Origin: Rhodocyclaceae bacterium
GTDB lineage: Bacteria > Pseudomonadota > Gammaproteobacteria > Burkholderiales > Rhodocyclaceae
Assembly: GCA_008933825.1 (NCBI GenBank)
Contig: WBUF01000003.1
Span: 1 to 64,000 of the forward strand
Direction of reading: 5' to 3'
Length of the DNA stretch: 64,000 nt
A model generated the notes under the pieces. It was not told where the DNA came from. It saw only the letters and a list, made by a program, of their open reading frames with translations, and ran no database searches. This document shows positions 8,138 to 19,477 of this stretch, in pieces. The position numbers and the translations under genes are program-made. How positions within the stretch are numbered: position 1 is the first letter of the stretch; each line of letters begins with the position of its first letter.

Positions 8138-9979
8138 TTGCAGCGCCCCATCGAACCGGCCGCGCCCGCCTTCCAGGACGGCGCGGCCTATAGCGAAGCT
8201 TACGGCGACATCTACTGGTCGCTCGATGGCGGGCTCGACGAGACCCGCCATGTTTTTCTCTCCGGCAACGACCTCCCCGCGCGCTGGCAGGCGCGCCGTC
8301 GCTTCACGATCCTCGAAACCGGCTTCGGCACGGGGCTGAACCTTCTATGCGCCTGGCAGCTGTTCCGCAAGACGGCGCCGGCCGGCGCGCGCCTGCATTA
8401 CCTCTCGGTCGACAAGCATCCCTTGCGCCGCGACGACCTCGCCGCGCTGTACCGGAACTGGCCGGTCCTGGCGCCGCTTGGCGCGGAACTGCTGGAGCGC
8501 TATCCGCCGCTCGTCCCGGGCTTTCACCGCCTGCATCTCGACGGCGGCCGCATCGCCCTGACGCTGCTCTTCGGCGAGGCCGCCGAAATGCTGGAGCAGG
8601 TCGAGGCGCGCGTCGACGCCTTCTTCCTCGACGGCTTCGCCCCCGCGCGCAATCCGGACATGTGGGACGAGGCGCTGTTCGCGCAGATCGGCCGGCTGGC
8701 CGCGCCGGGCGCCACCTGCGCCACCTACTCCGCCGCCGGAAAAGTCAGTCGCGGCATGGCGGCGGCCGGCTTTGCCGTCGAAAAGAAGGCGGGCTTCGGC
8801 CGCAAGCGCGAGATGCTCACGGGCCGTTTCGGCGGCATGGCACTGTCTGAAGCGCAGCGAGAGCGCCGCGCCCTCGTCGTCGGCGGCGGCATCGCCGGCT
8901 GCCTCGTCGCCGAGCGCCTCGCTGCGCGCGGCTGGATCGTAGACCTGATCGAGCGGCGCGAGGGCCTGGCGCGCGAGACCTCGGGCAACCCGGCCGGCGT
9001 GCTGCAGCCGGTGCCCTCCGCCGACGGCAACCGTCTGTCGCGCCTGACGCTGGCCGGCTTCCATTACGCCCTGCGCCGCCTGCAGGATTTTTCGGCAGAT
9101 CCGCAACTGATCTGGCAGCAGTGCGGCGTGCTGCGCCTGGCGCGCGACACCAAGCAGGTCGAACGGCAACGGTGCATCGCCGAGTCCGGCCTGCTGCCCG
9201 AAGACGTGCTGCGCTGGGTGGATCTCGAGGAAGCCTCGCGGCTGGCCGGCTGGCGCGTGCCGGCGCCGGGCTGGTGGTTCCCGCAGGGCGCCTGGGTGCA
9301 TCCGCCGGCGCTGTGCGACGCGGCGCTGCGCGCGGCGGGAGAGGCGGTGCGGCTGCACACGCAGCGCGAAGTCGCCGATCTCGTGCGAACAGACAAGGGC
9401 TGGCGCGCCGTCGATTCCGCAGGCAACGTCCTCGCCGAGGCGCCCGTGGCCGTCCTCGCCAACGGCCACCTGGCGCGGCGCTTGGCCGTGGCGACCACCC
9501 TGCCCTTGCGCCCGGTGCGCGGCCAGATCACCTGCATTCCCGCCGAGCCGGGCCGCGCCATCAAGGCGGTGGTGTCGCGCGAAGGTTATGTCACGCCGGC
9601 CACTTCCTTCGGTGTGCACGTCGTCGGTGCCACCTACGAGGAAGGCGCGACCGACACGTTGGCGCGCGAGGAAGACCACTGCGCCAACCTGGAACGGCTG
9701 AGGAATTTACTGCCGGACTTCGCCGCGAGGGTGGATGCAGCGCGCGTGGCGGGGCGCGCCGGCATCCGCTGCGTCGGGCCGGACCGCCTGCCGCTGGTCG
9801 GCGCGATTCCGGGAGATGAAGGCCTTTACGGACTGCTCGGCCTCGGCTCGCGCGGCCTGGTCTACGCGCCGCTCTGCGCGGAACTGCTCGCCTGCGGAAT
9901 CGAAGGGGAAGCGCTGCCGATCGAGCGGGACCTTGCCGCCGGCCTCGCGCCGTCGGCGCGTCTAGACGTGGCGCCCTAG
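8138..9979 (+). CDS. mnmC: tRNA 5-methylaminomethyl-2-thiouridine biosynthesis bifunctional protein MnmC
   Basis: A 613-residue two-domain enzyme completing mnm5s2U at the wobble position of tRNAs. The N-terminal SAM methyltransferase domain (about residues 1-235) has [11 protein letters not shown] as its SAM loop and [17 protein letters not shown]. The C-terminal FAD oxidase domain starts at [19 protein letters not shown], a Rossmann dinucleotide-binding motif, and ends near [15 protein letters not shown]. No ATG fits the conserved N-terminus, so the start is taken as TTG at 8138, one base after the upstream stop. A motif copy lies in sense inside the methyltransferase domain over KVSRGM. 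Confidence 0.93.
   Translation: MQRPIEPAAPAFQDGAAYSEAYGDIYWSLDGGLDETRHVFLSGNDLPARWQARRRFTILETGFGTGLNLLCAWQLFRKTAPAGARLHYLSVDKHPLRRDDLAALYRNWPVLAPLGAELLERYPPLVPGFHRLHLDGGRIALTLLFGEAAEMLEQVEARVDAFFLDGFAPARNPDMWDEALFAQIGRLAAPGATCATYSAAGKVSRGMAAAGFAVEKKAGFGRKREMLTGRFGGMALSEAQRERRALVVGGGIAGCLVAERLAARGWIVDLIERREGLARETSGNPAGVLQPVPSADGNRLSRLTLAGFHYALRRLQDFSADPQLIWQQCGVLRLARDTKQVERQRCIAESGLLPEDVLRWVDLEEASRLAGWRVPAPGWWFPQGAWVHPPALCDAALRAAGEAVRLHTQREVADLVRTDKGWRAVDSAGNVLAEAPVAVLANGHLARRLAVATTLPLRPVRGQITCIPAEPGRAIKAVVSREGYVTPATSFGVHVVGATYEEGATDTLAREEDHCANLERLRNLLPDFAARVDAARVAGRAGIRCVGPDRLPLVGAIPGDEGLYGLLGLGSRGLVYAPLCAELLACGIEGEALPIERDLAAGLAPSARLDVAP
8740..8764 (+). repeat. 25-bp dispersed motif, copy 5
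   Basis: It reads AAAAGTCAGTC, GCGGCATG, GCGGCG, with G in place of A at the start of the right block. It lies in sense in mnmC, encoding KVSRGMAA, a different reading register from the other sense copies. Confidence 0.7.
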
Positions 9980-11356
9980 CCGCGCCAGCACGGCGTCGCG
10001 GCCGAAGGCCTCCAGCACGGCATCGATCGACGGCGTCTGCGGCTGGCCGGTGAGCACCACGCGCAGCGGGATGGCCAGCTGCGGCAGTTTCATGCCGCGC
10101 GCGGCGACGACATCCTTCAGCGCCTGGTTGAGCTGCGCCTTTTCCCACACCGCCGTCTCCAGCCGAGTGCGCAGCCCGCGCAGCGCCTCGCGCGCCGCGT
10201 CCGTCACGTACTGCGCCAGGAGTTCCGCGCCGGGATAGACCTCGACGTAGAAGGGCTCGACGGCATCGGCCAGTTCGTTGAGCGTCGACACGCGGTCCTT
10301 GTAGAGCGCCACGACTTTTTCCAGTGACGGGCCGGCGGCGGTGCCGATGCCGCGCGCGGCCAGGCGCGGCGCCACCTCCTCGGCGAGCATTTTGTCGTCG
10401 CGCCCCTTGAGGTGCTGTTGGTCCAGCCAGGCGAGCTTCTCCGGGTTGAACTGCGCCGGCGAGCGGCTGATGTGCTCGAGGTCGAACCAGTCGACGAACT
10501 GCTCGAGCGAGAACACCTCGTCGTTGCCGTGCGACCAGCCGAGCCGCGCGAGATAATTCAGCAGCGCCTCGGGCAGATAGCCGTCCTCGGCGTACTGCAT
10601 CACCGACACCGCGCCGTGGCGCTTGGAGAGGCGCTCGCCGTCCGAGCCGAGGATCATCGGCACGTGGGCGAAGGCCGGCAGCGGCGCGCCCAGGGCGCGA
10701 TAGATGTTGATCTGGCGCGGCGTGTTGTTCACGTGGTCGTCGCCGCGGATGCAGTGGCTGATGCCCATGTCGAGGTCGTCCACCACCACGCCGAAGTTGT
10801 AGGTCGGCACGCCGTCGGCGCGCAGCAGGACGAGGTCGTCCAGCTCGGCGTTGGCGATCTCGATGCGGCCCTTGACGAGGTCGTCCCAGGCGACCGCGCC
10901 GTCGTCCGGATTGCGGAAGCGCAGGATCGGCTTCACATCCGCCGGCGGCGTCTTTCCCTTCGCGTTCTCCGGCCGCCAGCGGCCGTCGTAGCGCGGCTTC
11001 TCGCCGCGCGCACGCTGCGCGGAGCGCAAAGCATCCAATTCCTCCTTGCTGGCGTAGCACCAGTAGGCGTGGCCCGACTTGATCAACTGCTGCGCCACCT
11101 CGGTGTAGCGCGCGAGGCGCTGCATCTGGTAGAACGGGCCCTCGTCCCAGTCGAGGCCGAGCCAGGTCATGCCGTCGAGGATGGCGTCGATGGAGGCCTG
11201 CGTCGAGCGCTCGATGTCGGTATCCTCGATGCGCAGGATGAAGGTGCCGCCGTGCTTGCGCGCATAGGCCCAGGAATACAGCGCCGTGCGGGCGCCGCCG
11301 ACGTGGAGGTAGCCGGTCGGGCTGGGAGCGAAGCGGGTGCGGACGGGTCGGTTCAT
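9962..11356 (-). CDS. gltX: Glutamate-tRNA ligase
   Basis: A 464-residue class I synthetase. The HIGH-type motif is in [20 protein letters not shown] near the N-terminus, and the KMSKS-type motif is KLSKRHG around residue 240. Discriminating features of GlnRS are absent, so GluRS is the right call. The C-terminal helical cage binds the anticodon. It converges on mnmC with an 18-base overlap of the 3' ends and is divergent from tRNA-Val. The length is normal. Confidence 0.97.
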   Translation of the reverse strand: MNRPVRTRFAPSPTGYLHVGGARTALYSWAYARKHGGTFILRIEDTDIERSTQASIDAILDGMTWLGLDWDEGPFYQMQRLARYTEVAQQLIKSGHAYWCYASKEELDALRSAQRARGEKPRYDGRWRPENAKGKTPPADVKPILRFRNPDDGAVAWDDLVKGRIEIANAELDDLVLLRADGVPTYNFGVVVDDLDMGISHCIRGDDHVNNTPRQINIYRALGAPLPAFAHVPMILGSDGERLSKRHGAVSVMQYAEDGYLPEALLNYLARLGWSHGNDEVFSLEQFVDWFDLEHISRSPAQFNPEKLAWLDQQHLKGRDDKMLAEEVAPRLAARGIGTAAGPSLEKVVALYKDRVSTLNELADAVEPFYVEVYPGAELLAQYVTDAAREALRGLRTRLETAVWEKAQLNQALKDVVAARGMKLPQLAIPLRVVLTGQPQTPSIDAVLEAFGRDAVLARLGRHV

Positions 11357-11418
11357 GGCAGGTCAAGCGGAGCAAAGGCGCTATTTTATGCGATCGAGCC
11401 TGGCTCTCCGAGGTGAAA

Positions 11419-11447
11419 TTGACCGAAATCGGCCACCGTGAGAGAAT
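11419..11447 (+). promoter_or_regulatory. Promoter of tRNA-Val
   Basis: A -35 box TTGACC (11419-11424), a 17-base spacer and a -10-like GAGAAT (11442-11447). The tRNA starts 16 bases after the -10 box, a normal leader length for a tRNA precursor. Confidence 0.55.
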
Positions 11448-11462
11448 GCGCGCCTCCCAATC

Positions 11463-11537
11463 GGGCGGCTAGCTCAGCGGTAGAGCACTGCCTTCACACG
11501 GCAGGGGTCACAGGTTCGAACCCTGTGCCGCCCACCA
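11463..11537 (+). tRNA. tRNA-Val (anticodon CAC)
   Basis: A 75-base cloverleaf including an encoded CCA end. The acceptor GGGCGGC pairs with GCCGCCC. The D arm is TAGCTCAGCGGTAGAGC, the anticodon loop TTCACAC gives CAC for GUG codons, and the T arm contains GGTTCGAACC. All four stems pair. Confidence 0.97.
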
Positions 11538-11548
11538 GGACACAGGAA

Positions 11549-11575
11549 AAAGGCCCGCAGCGATCGCGGGCCTTT
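11549..11575. terminator. Bidirectional rho-independent terminator
   Basis: A perfect stem of ten base pairs, AAAGGCCCGC and GCGGGCCTTT, around a seven-base loop. The A and T ends let it act for the tRNA on the plus strand and for the small gene that ends seven bases further on the minus strand. Confidence 0.85.
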
Positions 11576-11581
11576 CTCGTC

Positions 11582-11860
11582 TCAGGCCTTCAGGCCCTTC
11601 TCGAGCAATTCCGTCACCACCTCGTTCAGGCCCGCCTTCTTTTCCTGCGCCAGCGCCTGGATCCGCTTTACCAGTTCGCCATCGAGCTTGACGGCGAAGG
11701 GCACCAGGCCCTGCGCCCGCTCGCGTTCGCGCTGCTCGCGCCGGCTGGCGGCGGCGGCCCCGGCATCAGCGCCGAAGCGGCCGGGCGTGCCGGCGCGCTT
11801 CATTTGCCCGTCGATTTTCAATCCCTTGAGTTTTTCCAGGTCGGTCTTTTTCATTTCCAT
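11582..11860 (-). CDS. Small ribbon-helix-helix-like protein
   Basis: A 92-residue, highly charged cytoplasmic protein. The N-terminal half is basic (MEMKKTDLEKLKGLKIDG, then RREQRERERAQ). The last 40 residues (VPFAVKLDGELVKRIQALAQ, then KAGLNEVVTELLEKGLKA) have the strand-helix-helix pattern of ribbon-helix-helix DNA-binding proteins. I do not recognise a named family. It could be a stand-alone regulator or an orphan antitoxin; no toxin-like gene lies next to it. It ends at the terminator shared with tRNA-Val. Confidence 0.65.
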   Translation of the reverse strand: MEMKKTDLEKLKGLKIDGQMKRAGTPGRFGADAGAAAASRREQRERERAQGLVPFAVKLDGELVKRIQALAQEKKAGLNEVVTELLEKGLKA

Positions 11861-11978
11861 GGTTCCCGCATGAAGCCAGCCGCATTATACGGCCAGGCAT
11901 CGGATTTCGCCGTTAAGTTGATGACTTTTTTGGTGTTTTCAGGCATGATTGCGGGCCTCAAATCAGGTGGTTTCAGGC

Positions 11979-12677
11979 ATGGCTGACGAAGGCATCACCC
12001 CCCCGCATTACGAATTTTCCGAAAAATACGACCCCGAGCACGCGCGGAAGTATTTCCACAAGCACAACACCGGCTTCTGGCGTCGGCTATCGACCTGGCG
12101 CGAGGTCGGCATGGCGCGCAAGGCCCTCGTCATGGCCGGGCGGCCGCGCTCGGTACTCGACCTGCCCTGCGGCACCGGCCGCTTCTGGGCCATGCTGGCC
12201 GAGGAGCCCGGCCGCAGGATCTACGTGGCCGACAACAGCCAGAACATGATCGACGCCGGCCTGGCGCTGCGCCCGCGCCAGGTCGTCGCGCGCATCGAGA
12301 AATCCTTCTGCCTGTCGGCCTTCGACACCGGCCTGCCGGACAATTTCGTCGAGTGCGTCTTCAGCATCCGCCTGATGCACCACATCGAGAAGAGCGAAGA
12401 CCGCATCACCATGCTCAAGGAATTCGCCCGCATCAGCTCCGGCACGGTGATCGTCTCGCTCTGGGTGGACGGCAACTTCCGCGCCTGGCGCAGCGAGATC
12501 AACGACGCGCGCAAGGCGCGCATCCGCGGCGCCGACCGCCCGCGCGACCGCTTCGTCTTCCGGCGCGCCGACATCGAGCGCGACTTCGCCGCCGCCGGCC
12601 TGGAACTGATCGGCCACACCGACTTCATCAAGTACTGGGACAAGTGGCGCGCCTACGTGCTGCGCGTAAAGAAATAG
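11979..12677 (+). CDS. Class I SAM-dependent methyltransferase
   Basis: A 232-residue protein with a SAM-binding motif I in SVLDLPCGTGRFWAML, an acidic turn after strand 2 (IYVADNS), and the post-motif FSIRLMHHIEKSEDR. It is probably cytoplasmic. It opens a run of tightly packed genes for LPS core modification, because the next gene starts at the base after its stop codon. The substrate could be a sugar or lipid intermediate; this is inferred from context only. I preferred ATG 11979, preceded by AGGTGG, to an in-frame ATG at 11949 that lacks a ribosome site. Confidence 0.8.
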   Translation: MADEGITPPHYEFSEKYDPEHARKYFHKHNTGFWRRLSTWREVGMARKALVMAGRPRSVLDLPCGTGRFWAMLAEEPGRRIYVADNSQNMIDAGLALRPRQVVARIEKSFCLSAFDTGLPDNFVECVFSIRLMHHIEKSEDRITMLKEFARISSGTVIVSLWVDGNFRAWRSEINDARKARIRGADRPRDRFVFRRADIERDFAAAGLELIGHTDFIKYWDKWRAYVLRVKK

Positions 12678-13505
12678 ATGAAGGACTTCATCAACGAGCG
12701 TTGGCGGCCGATCCTCGCCCACAACGGCCTGTCCGACTTCGACGCCCTGTGGAAGCTGAAGGCGGACTGGTTCGAGGAGCCCAACCACCGCCGCGGCGGC
12801 TGGAGCGGCGTCTCGCGCTGCGAACTCGCCCTGCCCGGCGGCGGCACGCGCGCCATTTTCCTCAAGCGGCAGGAGAACCACAAGGCGCGGCTGTGGACAC
12901 ATCCGGTGCGCGGCGCGCCGACCTTCCTGCGCGAATTCCGCCACATCCAGCACTACCGCGCCTGCGGCGTGCCGACGCTGGAGCCGGTGTACTTCGCCAT
13001 GCACAAGGCCGGCAAGGACGAGCGCGCCATCCTCGTCACCGAAGAGCTGACCGGCTTCGTCTCGATGGAGGACCGCGTGCAGCGCTGGCTGAAGGACGGC
13101 GCGCCGACCCGGCCACTGCGCCTGCGCATGCTCAAGGCCATCGCCGCCCTGCTGCGCGACATGCACGCCCACGGCATCCAGCACAACTGCTTCTTCCCCA
13201 AGCACGTCTTCGTGCGCGTGAACGCAGACGGCGGCATCGAGGCGCGCGTCATCGACCTGGAGAAGTCGCGCTGGCGACCTTCGAAGACGGTCTGCGCCAT
13301 CCGCGACCTGTACACGCTGAATTACCACTCGCAGATGTGGAGTCGCAGCGACCGCCTGTGGTTCTTCAAGTCCTACCTGCAGGTCGATCGCCTGACGCCC
13401 TTCGCCAAGTGGCTGTGGCGCACCATCGCGGCACGCTCCGGGCGCAAGCGGCGCATCCAGCCGCAGGCGCTTGCCCTCGGCGCGAAGGCCGGCGTGACCG
13501 AGTAA
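12678..13505 (+). CDS. InaA-type lipopolysaccharide kinase-like protein
   Basis: A 275-residue protein of the Kdo/WaaP kinase-like superfamily. It carries a putative nucleotide-binding lysine in AIFLKRQENH, the segment HAHGIQHNCFFPKHVFV where other kinases have the catalytic loop, and the metal-binding VIDLEKSRW. The InaA subgroup characteristically has a PKH element and differs from the HRD loop seen in RfaP downstream, so the chemistry may differ. It starts immediately after the methyltransferase stop and precedes a WaaG-like transferase, so it most likely acts on the inner core of LPS. There is no signal peptide; it is probably at the cytoplasmic face. Confidence 0.75.
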   Translation: MKDFINERWRPILAHNGLSDFDALWKLKADWFEEPNHRRGGWSGVSRCELALPGGGTRAIFLKRQENHKARLWTHPVRGAPTFLREFRHIQHYRACGVPTLEPVYFAMHKAGKDERAILVTEELTGFVSMEDRVQRWLKDGAPTRPLRLRMLKAIAALLRDMHAHGIQHNCFFPKHVFVRVNADGGIEARVIDLEKSRWRPSKTVCAIRDLYTLNYHSQMWSRSDRLWFFKSYLQVDRLTPFAKWLWRTIAARSGRKRRIQPQALALGAKAGVTE

Positions 13506-13516
13506 GCATCCGGGCG

Positions 13517-14632
13517 ATGCAGCTCGCGTTCACCCTCTTCAAGTACTTCCCCTTCGGCGGCCTGCAGCGCGACTTCCTGCGCATCGCCCTGGCCTGCCAG
13601 GCGCGCGGCCATGCAGTGCGCGTCTACACCCTGTCCTGGCAGGGCGACGTCCCGGCCGGCTTCGAGGTGGTGAAGGCGCCGGTAAAGGCGCTCTCCAACC
13701 ATCGCCGCTACGAAAAATTCGCCGAGTGGGTGCGCCAGGATCTGGCGGCGCGCCCGGCCGATCGCCTGGTCGGCTTCAACAAGATGCCAGGGCTGGACGT
13801 CTACTACTGCGCCGACCCCTGCTACGAGGACAAGGCGCGCACGCTGCGCAACCCGATGTACCGCCTCTCCGGCCGCTACCGCCACTTCGCCGCCTACGAG
13901 CGCGCGGTGTTCGCGCCGCAGGCGCGCACGGAAATCCTCATGATCTCCGCCGTCCAGCAGGCGCTCTACGTCAAGCACTACACCACACCGCCGGCCCGGC
14001 TGCATCTGCTGCCGCCGGGCATCGCGCCGGACCGCCGCGCGCCGGCCAACGCCGCCGAGATCCGTGCCAGCTTCCGCCGCGAATTCCATCTCGGCGACGG
14101 CGACCTGCTGCTGGCGCAGATCGGCTCCGGCTTCAAGACCAAGGGACTCGACCGCAGCTTGAAGGCGTTGGCCGCCCTGCCCGCGCCGCTCAAGGAGCGC
14201 ACGCGCCTGATCGCCATCGGCCAGGACGATCCGAAGCCCTTCGTCTCCATGACGCGCTCGCTCGGCCTGGGCGACAAGGTGCGAATCCTCAAGGGACGCG
14301 ACGACATCCCGCGCTTCCTGCTCGGCGCCGACCTGCTCATCCACCCCGCCTACAACGAGAACACCGGCACGGTGCTGCTGGAGGCTGTCGTCGCCGGCCT
14401 GCCGGTGCTCACCACCGCTGCCTGCGGCTACGCCCACTACATCGAGGAAGCCGGCGCCGGCCGCGTCGTGCCGCTGCCCTTCGATCAGGCCGGCTTCAAT
14501 GCCCTCCTCGCCGGCATGCTGGCCGACGACGACGCGCGCCGGAAGTGGCGCGCCAGCGGCCTGGCCTGGACGGAAACGGCCGACATCTTCAGCCTGCCCG
14601 AGCGCGCGGCGGATATCATTCTCGGCACATGA
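13517..14632 (+). CDS. WaaG-like LPS core glycosyltransferase, GT4
   Basis: A 371-residue retaining glycosyltransferase with the GT-B fold. The N-terminus MQLAFTLFKYFPFGGLQRD matches the WaaG acceptor-binding loop (FPFGGLQRDF). The C-terminal donor domain contains LLLAQIGSGFKTKGLDRSL and the nucleotide-sugar signature HPAYNENTGTVLLEAVVAGLPV. WaaG adds the first outer-core hexose to heptose II. The stop overlaps the next start (ATGA), and the next gene is a heptose kinase of the RfaP type. WaaG and RfaP are neighbours in enteric and pseudomonad LPS loci as well, which supports the name. Confidence 0.88.
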   Translation: MQLAFTLFKYFPFGGLQRDFLRIALACQARGHAVRVYTLSWQGDVPAGFEVVKAPVKALSNHRRYEKFAEWVRQDLAARPADRLVGFNKMPGLDVYYCADPCYEDKARTLRNPMYRLSGRYRHFAAYERAVFAPQARTEILMISAVQQALYVKHYTTPPARLHLLPPGIAPDRRAPANAAEIRASFRREFHLGDGDLLLAQIGSGFKTKGLDRSLKALAALPAPLKERTRLIAIGQDDPKPFVSMTRSLGLGDKVRILKGRDDIPRFLLGADLLIHPAYNENTGTVLLEAVVAGLPVLTTAACGYAHYIEEAGAGRVVPLPFDQAGFNALLAGMLADDDARRKWRASGLAWTETADIFSLPERAADIILGT

Positions 14633-15459
14633 GCCAACCCGAGACGCTTTTTCTCGACGAGCCTTTCCGCACGCTGTGGGCGGGTCAGGATGCTTTTCAA
14701 GCGGCGCGTGCATTGCAGGGCAAGGTACTGCGCGAACTGGAGGGCCGCCGCACCCTGCGCACGGAAGTCGGCGGGCGCGGCTACTACGCCAAGCTGCACC
14801 GCGGCGTCGGCTGGGGGGAGATATTCAAGAACCTCGTCACGGCACGCCTGCCGGTGCTCGGCGCCGAACACGAATGGCAGGCCATCCGGCGCCTGGCCGA
14901 ACTCGGCGTCGACACCATGAAGGCCGTCGCCTTCGGCCGGCGTGGATCGAACCCGGCAAAGCTGGAATCCTTCATCGTCACCGAGGAGCTGGCGCCGACG
15001 ACGAGCCTGGAGGACTACTGCCGCGACTGGCCGGCGCGGCCGCCCGCGCCGGCGCTCAAGCGCGCGATCATCGCCCGTGTCGCGGAGATGGCCGGGAAGA
15101 TGCACCGCGGCGGCGTCAACCACCGCGACTGCTACATCTGCCATTTCCTGCTGCACACCGAGCCGCCGCCTTCGCCCGCCGTGCTGCGCCTGTCGCTGAT
15201 CGACCTGCACCGCGCCCAGATTCGGGAAGGCACGGCACCGCGGCGCTGGCGTGACAAGGATCTCGCCGCCCTGCACTTCTCGACGCTGGAGATCGGCCTC
15301 ACCGCGCGCGACCGGCTGCGTTTCCTGCGCGCCTATTTCGGGCGGCCGCTGCGCGATACCCTCGAAGTCGAAGCCGCCCTGCTGGTGCAACTGGAACGCG
15401 AGGGCGAACGCCTCATGGAGCGTTACCGGCGCAAGTTCGCGCCGAAGGCAGGCACATGA
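14629..15459 (+). CDS. Lipopolysaccharide core heptose(I) kinase, RfaP/WaaP type
   Basis: A 276-residue kinase. K55 in YYAKLHRG is the likely ATP-binding lysine. The catalytic loop GGVNHRDCYICHFLL places HRD at 165-167, and the metal-binding IDLHRA is at 191-196, all as in WaaP. WaaP phosphorylates heptose I at O-4, which stabilises the outer membrane and is needed for LPS export in Pseudomonas. The ATG overlaps the WaaG-like stop, and the gene's own stop overlaps the start of the three-module kinase. Its catalytic residues are all present. Confidence 0.9.
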   Translation: MSQPETLFLDEPFRTLWAGQDAFQAARALQGKVLRELEGRRTLRTEVGGRGYYAKLHRGVGWGEIFKNLVTARLPVLGAEHEWQAIRRLAELGVDTMKAVAFGRRGSNPAKLESFIVTEELAPTTSLEDYCRDWPARPPAPALKRAIIARVAEMAGKMHRGGVNHRDCYICHFLLHTEPPPSPAVLRLSLIDLHRAQIREGTAPRRWRDKDLAALHFSTLEIGLTARDRLRFLRAYFGRPLRDTLEVEAALLVQLEREGERLMERYRRKFAPKAGT

Positions 15460-17576
15460 GCGGTTGGCACGTCATGCCCGGCACCGACCCGGCGGCCGCC
15501 ACGCGCTTCGCCGACCTCGACGCCGTGTTCGCCCTCGAAGGCGAGATCGTCGCCAAGGACTCCACCACGCGCACCGTGCGCGTCGAGGTCAACGGCCGCC
15601 GCTACTACGTCAAGCGCTACCATGGCCTGGGCAAGAAGCCGCTCAAGCGGCTGCTCGCCAAACCGCGCGTGCAGCTGGAATGGGAAAACCTGCGGCGCTT
15701 CGCCGAATGGGGCATCCCCACTGCGCGGCTCGTCGCCTGCGGCCTCGAGCGCGAGGGCGGGCGCTTCGTGCGCGGTGCGCTCATCACGGCGGAAATCCCT
15801 GGCACCGCCGACCTGAACCGGCTCGCCCGCGCCCGCGACCCGCGGCTTAAAAGTCAGTCCTGGCGGGACGGCGTTTGCGCCCAGGTCGCCGACATCGCGC
15901 GCCGCCTGCACGGCCGCCGCTTCGCGCATGGCGACCTGAAGTGGCGCAACCTGCTGGTGGACGCGGCCGGCAAGGTCTTCCTCATCGATTGCCCGAGCGG
16001 CGGCTTCTGGTGGCCGCCCTTCCTCGAGTACCGCATCGTCAAGGACCTCGCCTGCCTCGACAAGGTGGCGAAGCGCCAGCTCTCCCGCGCGCAGCGCCTG
16101 CGCTTCTACCTCGACTATGCGCAAAAGAAAAAGCTCGACGACGCCGACAAGCGCCGCATCCGGCAAATCGCCGGCTTTTTCACCGGACGCGACGAGACGC
16201 AGGAAACCGCCGCATCTCTGCGCGCCGGCGGCCGCCGGGTGCTCGCCCCCAGCACGGTCGCGCTCGACGACGGCGGCGGCGAGCTGGTGGTCGAACGCTG
16301 GCTGCGCATCCTGCCCGGCAAGCGGCTCACCGGCGTCGGCAGATGGAGCGGGCAAACCGTGCTGGCCAAGCTCTTTGTCGCCGCGCGTGGCAGCGAGCGC
16401 CACTGGCAACGCGAATGCCGCGGCATCGACAGCCTGATCGGCCATGGCCTGCCGACCGCGAAGCGGCTGGCGGCCGGCAGGCTGGAGGGCGCGGGGCATT
16501 TCGTGCTCACCGAATACCTGGAGGGCGCGCGCTGTCCGGACGCCTCGGCCGTCGGCGAACTCGTGGGCGTTTTCGAGGCGGTCGGCCGCATGCACGCCCG
16601 GGGCTTCCTGCAGGAGGACGTCCACCTCGGCAATTTCCTGCTGCATGCGGACAAGCTGTACGTTGTCGACGGCGACGCCATCCGGCCGGCCGGCTCGGAG
16701 CGCCAGCGCCTGGACAACCTGGCCCTGCTCTTCGCCCAGCTGACGCCAGCCGCCTGCGGCGGCATGCAGGCCGCGCTGCTGGCGGCCTACCGCAGGGGCA
16801 ATCCGGATATCGCAATCGATGAGGCGCAGCTGAAGACCGCCATCGTCCGCGCCCGCGAGGCGCGCCTCGCCGACCTCCTCGACAAGTGCCTGCGCGATTG
16901 CAGCCTCTTCAAGGTCGTCCGGCGCGTCGACCGTTTCTTCTCGCTGGTGCGCAGCGAGGCCGACTTCCTCGCGCCCCTGATAGCGGACCCGGACGCCTGG
17001 ATCGAGCAGGGCATCGCGCTCAAGCGCGGCCGGACCGCCACGCTGGCGCTGGTCGAGCTGAACGGCCGCAAGCTGGTCATCAAGCGCTACAACATCAAGA
17101 GCGCCGGCCACGCCCTCTCGCGCGCCTGGCGGCCGAGTCGGGCCTGGCATTCCTGGATCGAGGCGCACCGCCTGCGCTTCCTCGGCATCGCCACGCCGCG
17201 CCCGCTGGCCCTCATCGAGCATCGCCTCGGTCCGCTGCGCGGCCGCGCCTGGCTCGTCAGCGAGTATTGCGAAGGGCCGAACTTGCAAACGTGCCTGGCA
17301 GGGATGGAGCGCCTGCCGCCCGAGATAGGCGAAGCAGCCCGGCGGCTGTTCGCCCAGCTGGCCGGGGCGCGCATCAGCCACGGCGACCTGAAGGCCAGCA
17401 ACTTCATCTGGAACGGCAAGGAATGCTGCGTGCTCGACCTGGATGGCGTGCGAAGTCACGACAGCGAGGCCGCCTGGCGCAAGGCCTGGCGCAAGGATCG
17501 CGCCCGCTTCCTGCGCAACTGGCCGGAAGACGGCGCACTTCGGCGCGCACTGGATGCGGCGCTGCCGCCGGCCTGA
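15456..17576 (+). CDS. Triple kinase-module protein of the Kdo/WaaP superfamily
   Basis: A 706-residue protein with three successive kinase-like modules. Module 1 (about 1-245) has VK at 52-53, HGDLKWRN at 158-165 and LID at 176-178. Module 2 (about 265-500) has K305 in LAKLF, QEDVHLGN at 386-393 and VDGD at 404-407. Module 3 (about 515-706) has IK at 542-543, HGDLKASN at 642-649 and DLD at 661-663. All three therefore keep the catalytic Asp, the metal Asn and a second Asp, although module 2 has Q in place of H. No membrane segment is seen. Context suggests phosphorylation of LPS core sugars. It follows rfaP with an ATGA overlap. Motif copy 6 lies between modules' key loops in module 1, encoding KSQSWRDG. 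Confidence 0.8.
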   Translation: MSGWHVMPGTDPAAATRFADLDAVFALEGEIVAKDSTTRTVRVEVNGRRYYVKRYHGLGKKPLKRLLAKPRVQLEWENLRRFAEWGIPTARLVACGLEREGGRFVRGALITAEIPGTADLNRLARARDPRLKSQSWRDGVCAQVADIARRLHGRRFAHGDLKWRNLLVDAAGKVFLIDCPSGGFWWPPFLEYRIVKDLACLDKVAKRQLSRAQRLRFYLDYAQKKKLDDADKRRIRQIAGFFTGRDETQETAASLRAGGRRVLAPSTVALDDGGGELVVERWLRILPGKRLTGVGRWSGQTVLAKLFVAARGSERHWQRECRGIDSLIGHGLPTAKRLAAGRLEGAGHFVLTEYLEGARCPDASAVGELVGVFEAVGRMHARGFLQEDVHLGNFLLHADKLYVVDGDAIRPAGSERQRLDNLALLFAQLTPAACGGMQAALLAAYRRGNPDIAIDEAQLKTAIVRAREARLADLLDKCLRDCSLFKVVRRVDRFFSLVRSEADFLAPLIADPDAWIEQGIALKRGRTATLALVELNGRKLVIKRYNIKSAGHALSRAWRPSRAWHSWIEAHRLRFLGIATPRPLALIEHRLGPLRGRAWLVSEYCEGPNLQTCLAGMERLPPEIGEAARRLFAQLAGARISHGDLKASNFIWNGKECCVLDLDGVRSHDSEAAWRKAWRKDRARFLRNWPEDGALRRALDAALPPA
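15849..15873 (+). repeat. 25-bp dispersed motif, copy 6
   Basis: It reads AAAAGTCAGTC, CTGGCGGG, ACGGCG, in sense within the triple-kinase gene, encoding KSQSWRDG. Confidence 0.85.
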
Positions 17577-17579
17577 TTT

Positions 17580-19397
<1,818 letters not shown>

Positions 19398-19477
19398 GTG
19401 ACGTGCTTCGGGCGGCGCGCACGGCGAATGGATGCGGCATTCTAGCATGGGGCAACTCCCCTCATCCGGCTGGTAAA

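Noticed and set aside
15423-17459. A 678-codon open frame on the minus strand across the triple-kinase gene
   Set aside because: Shadow of a gene with recognisable kinase loops in all three modules; no motif on the opposite strand.
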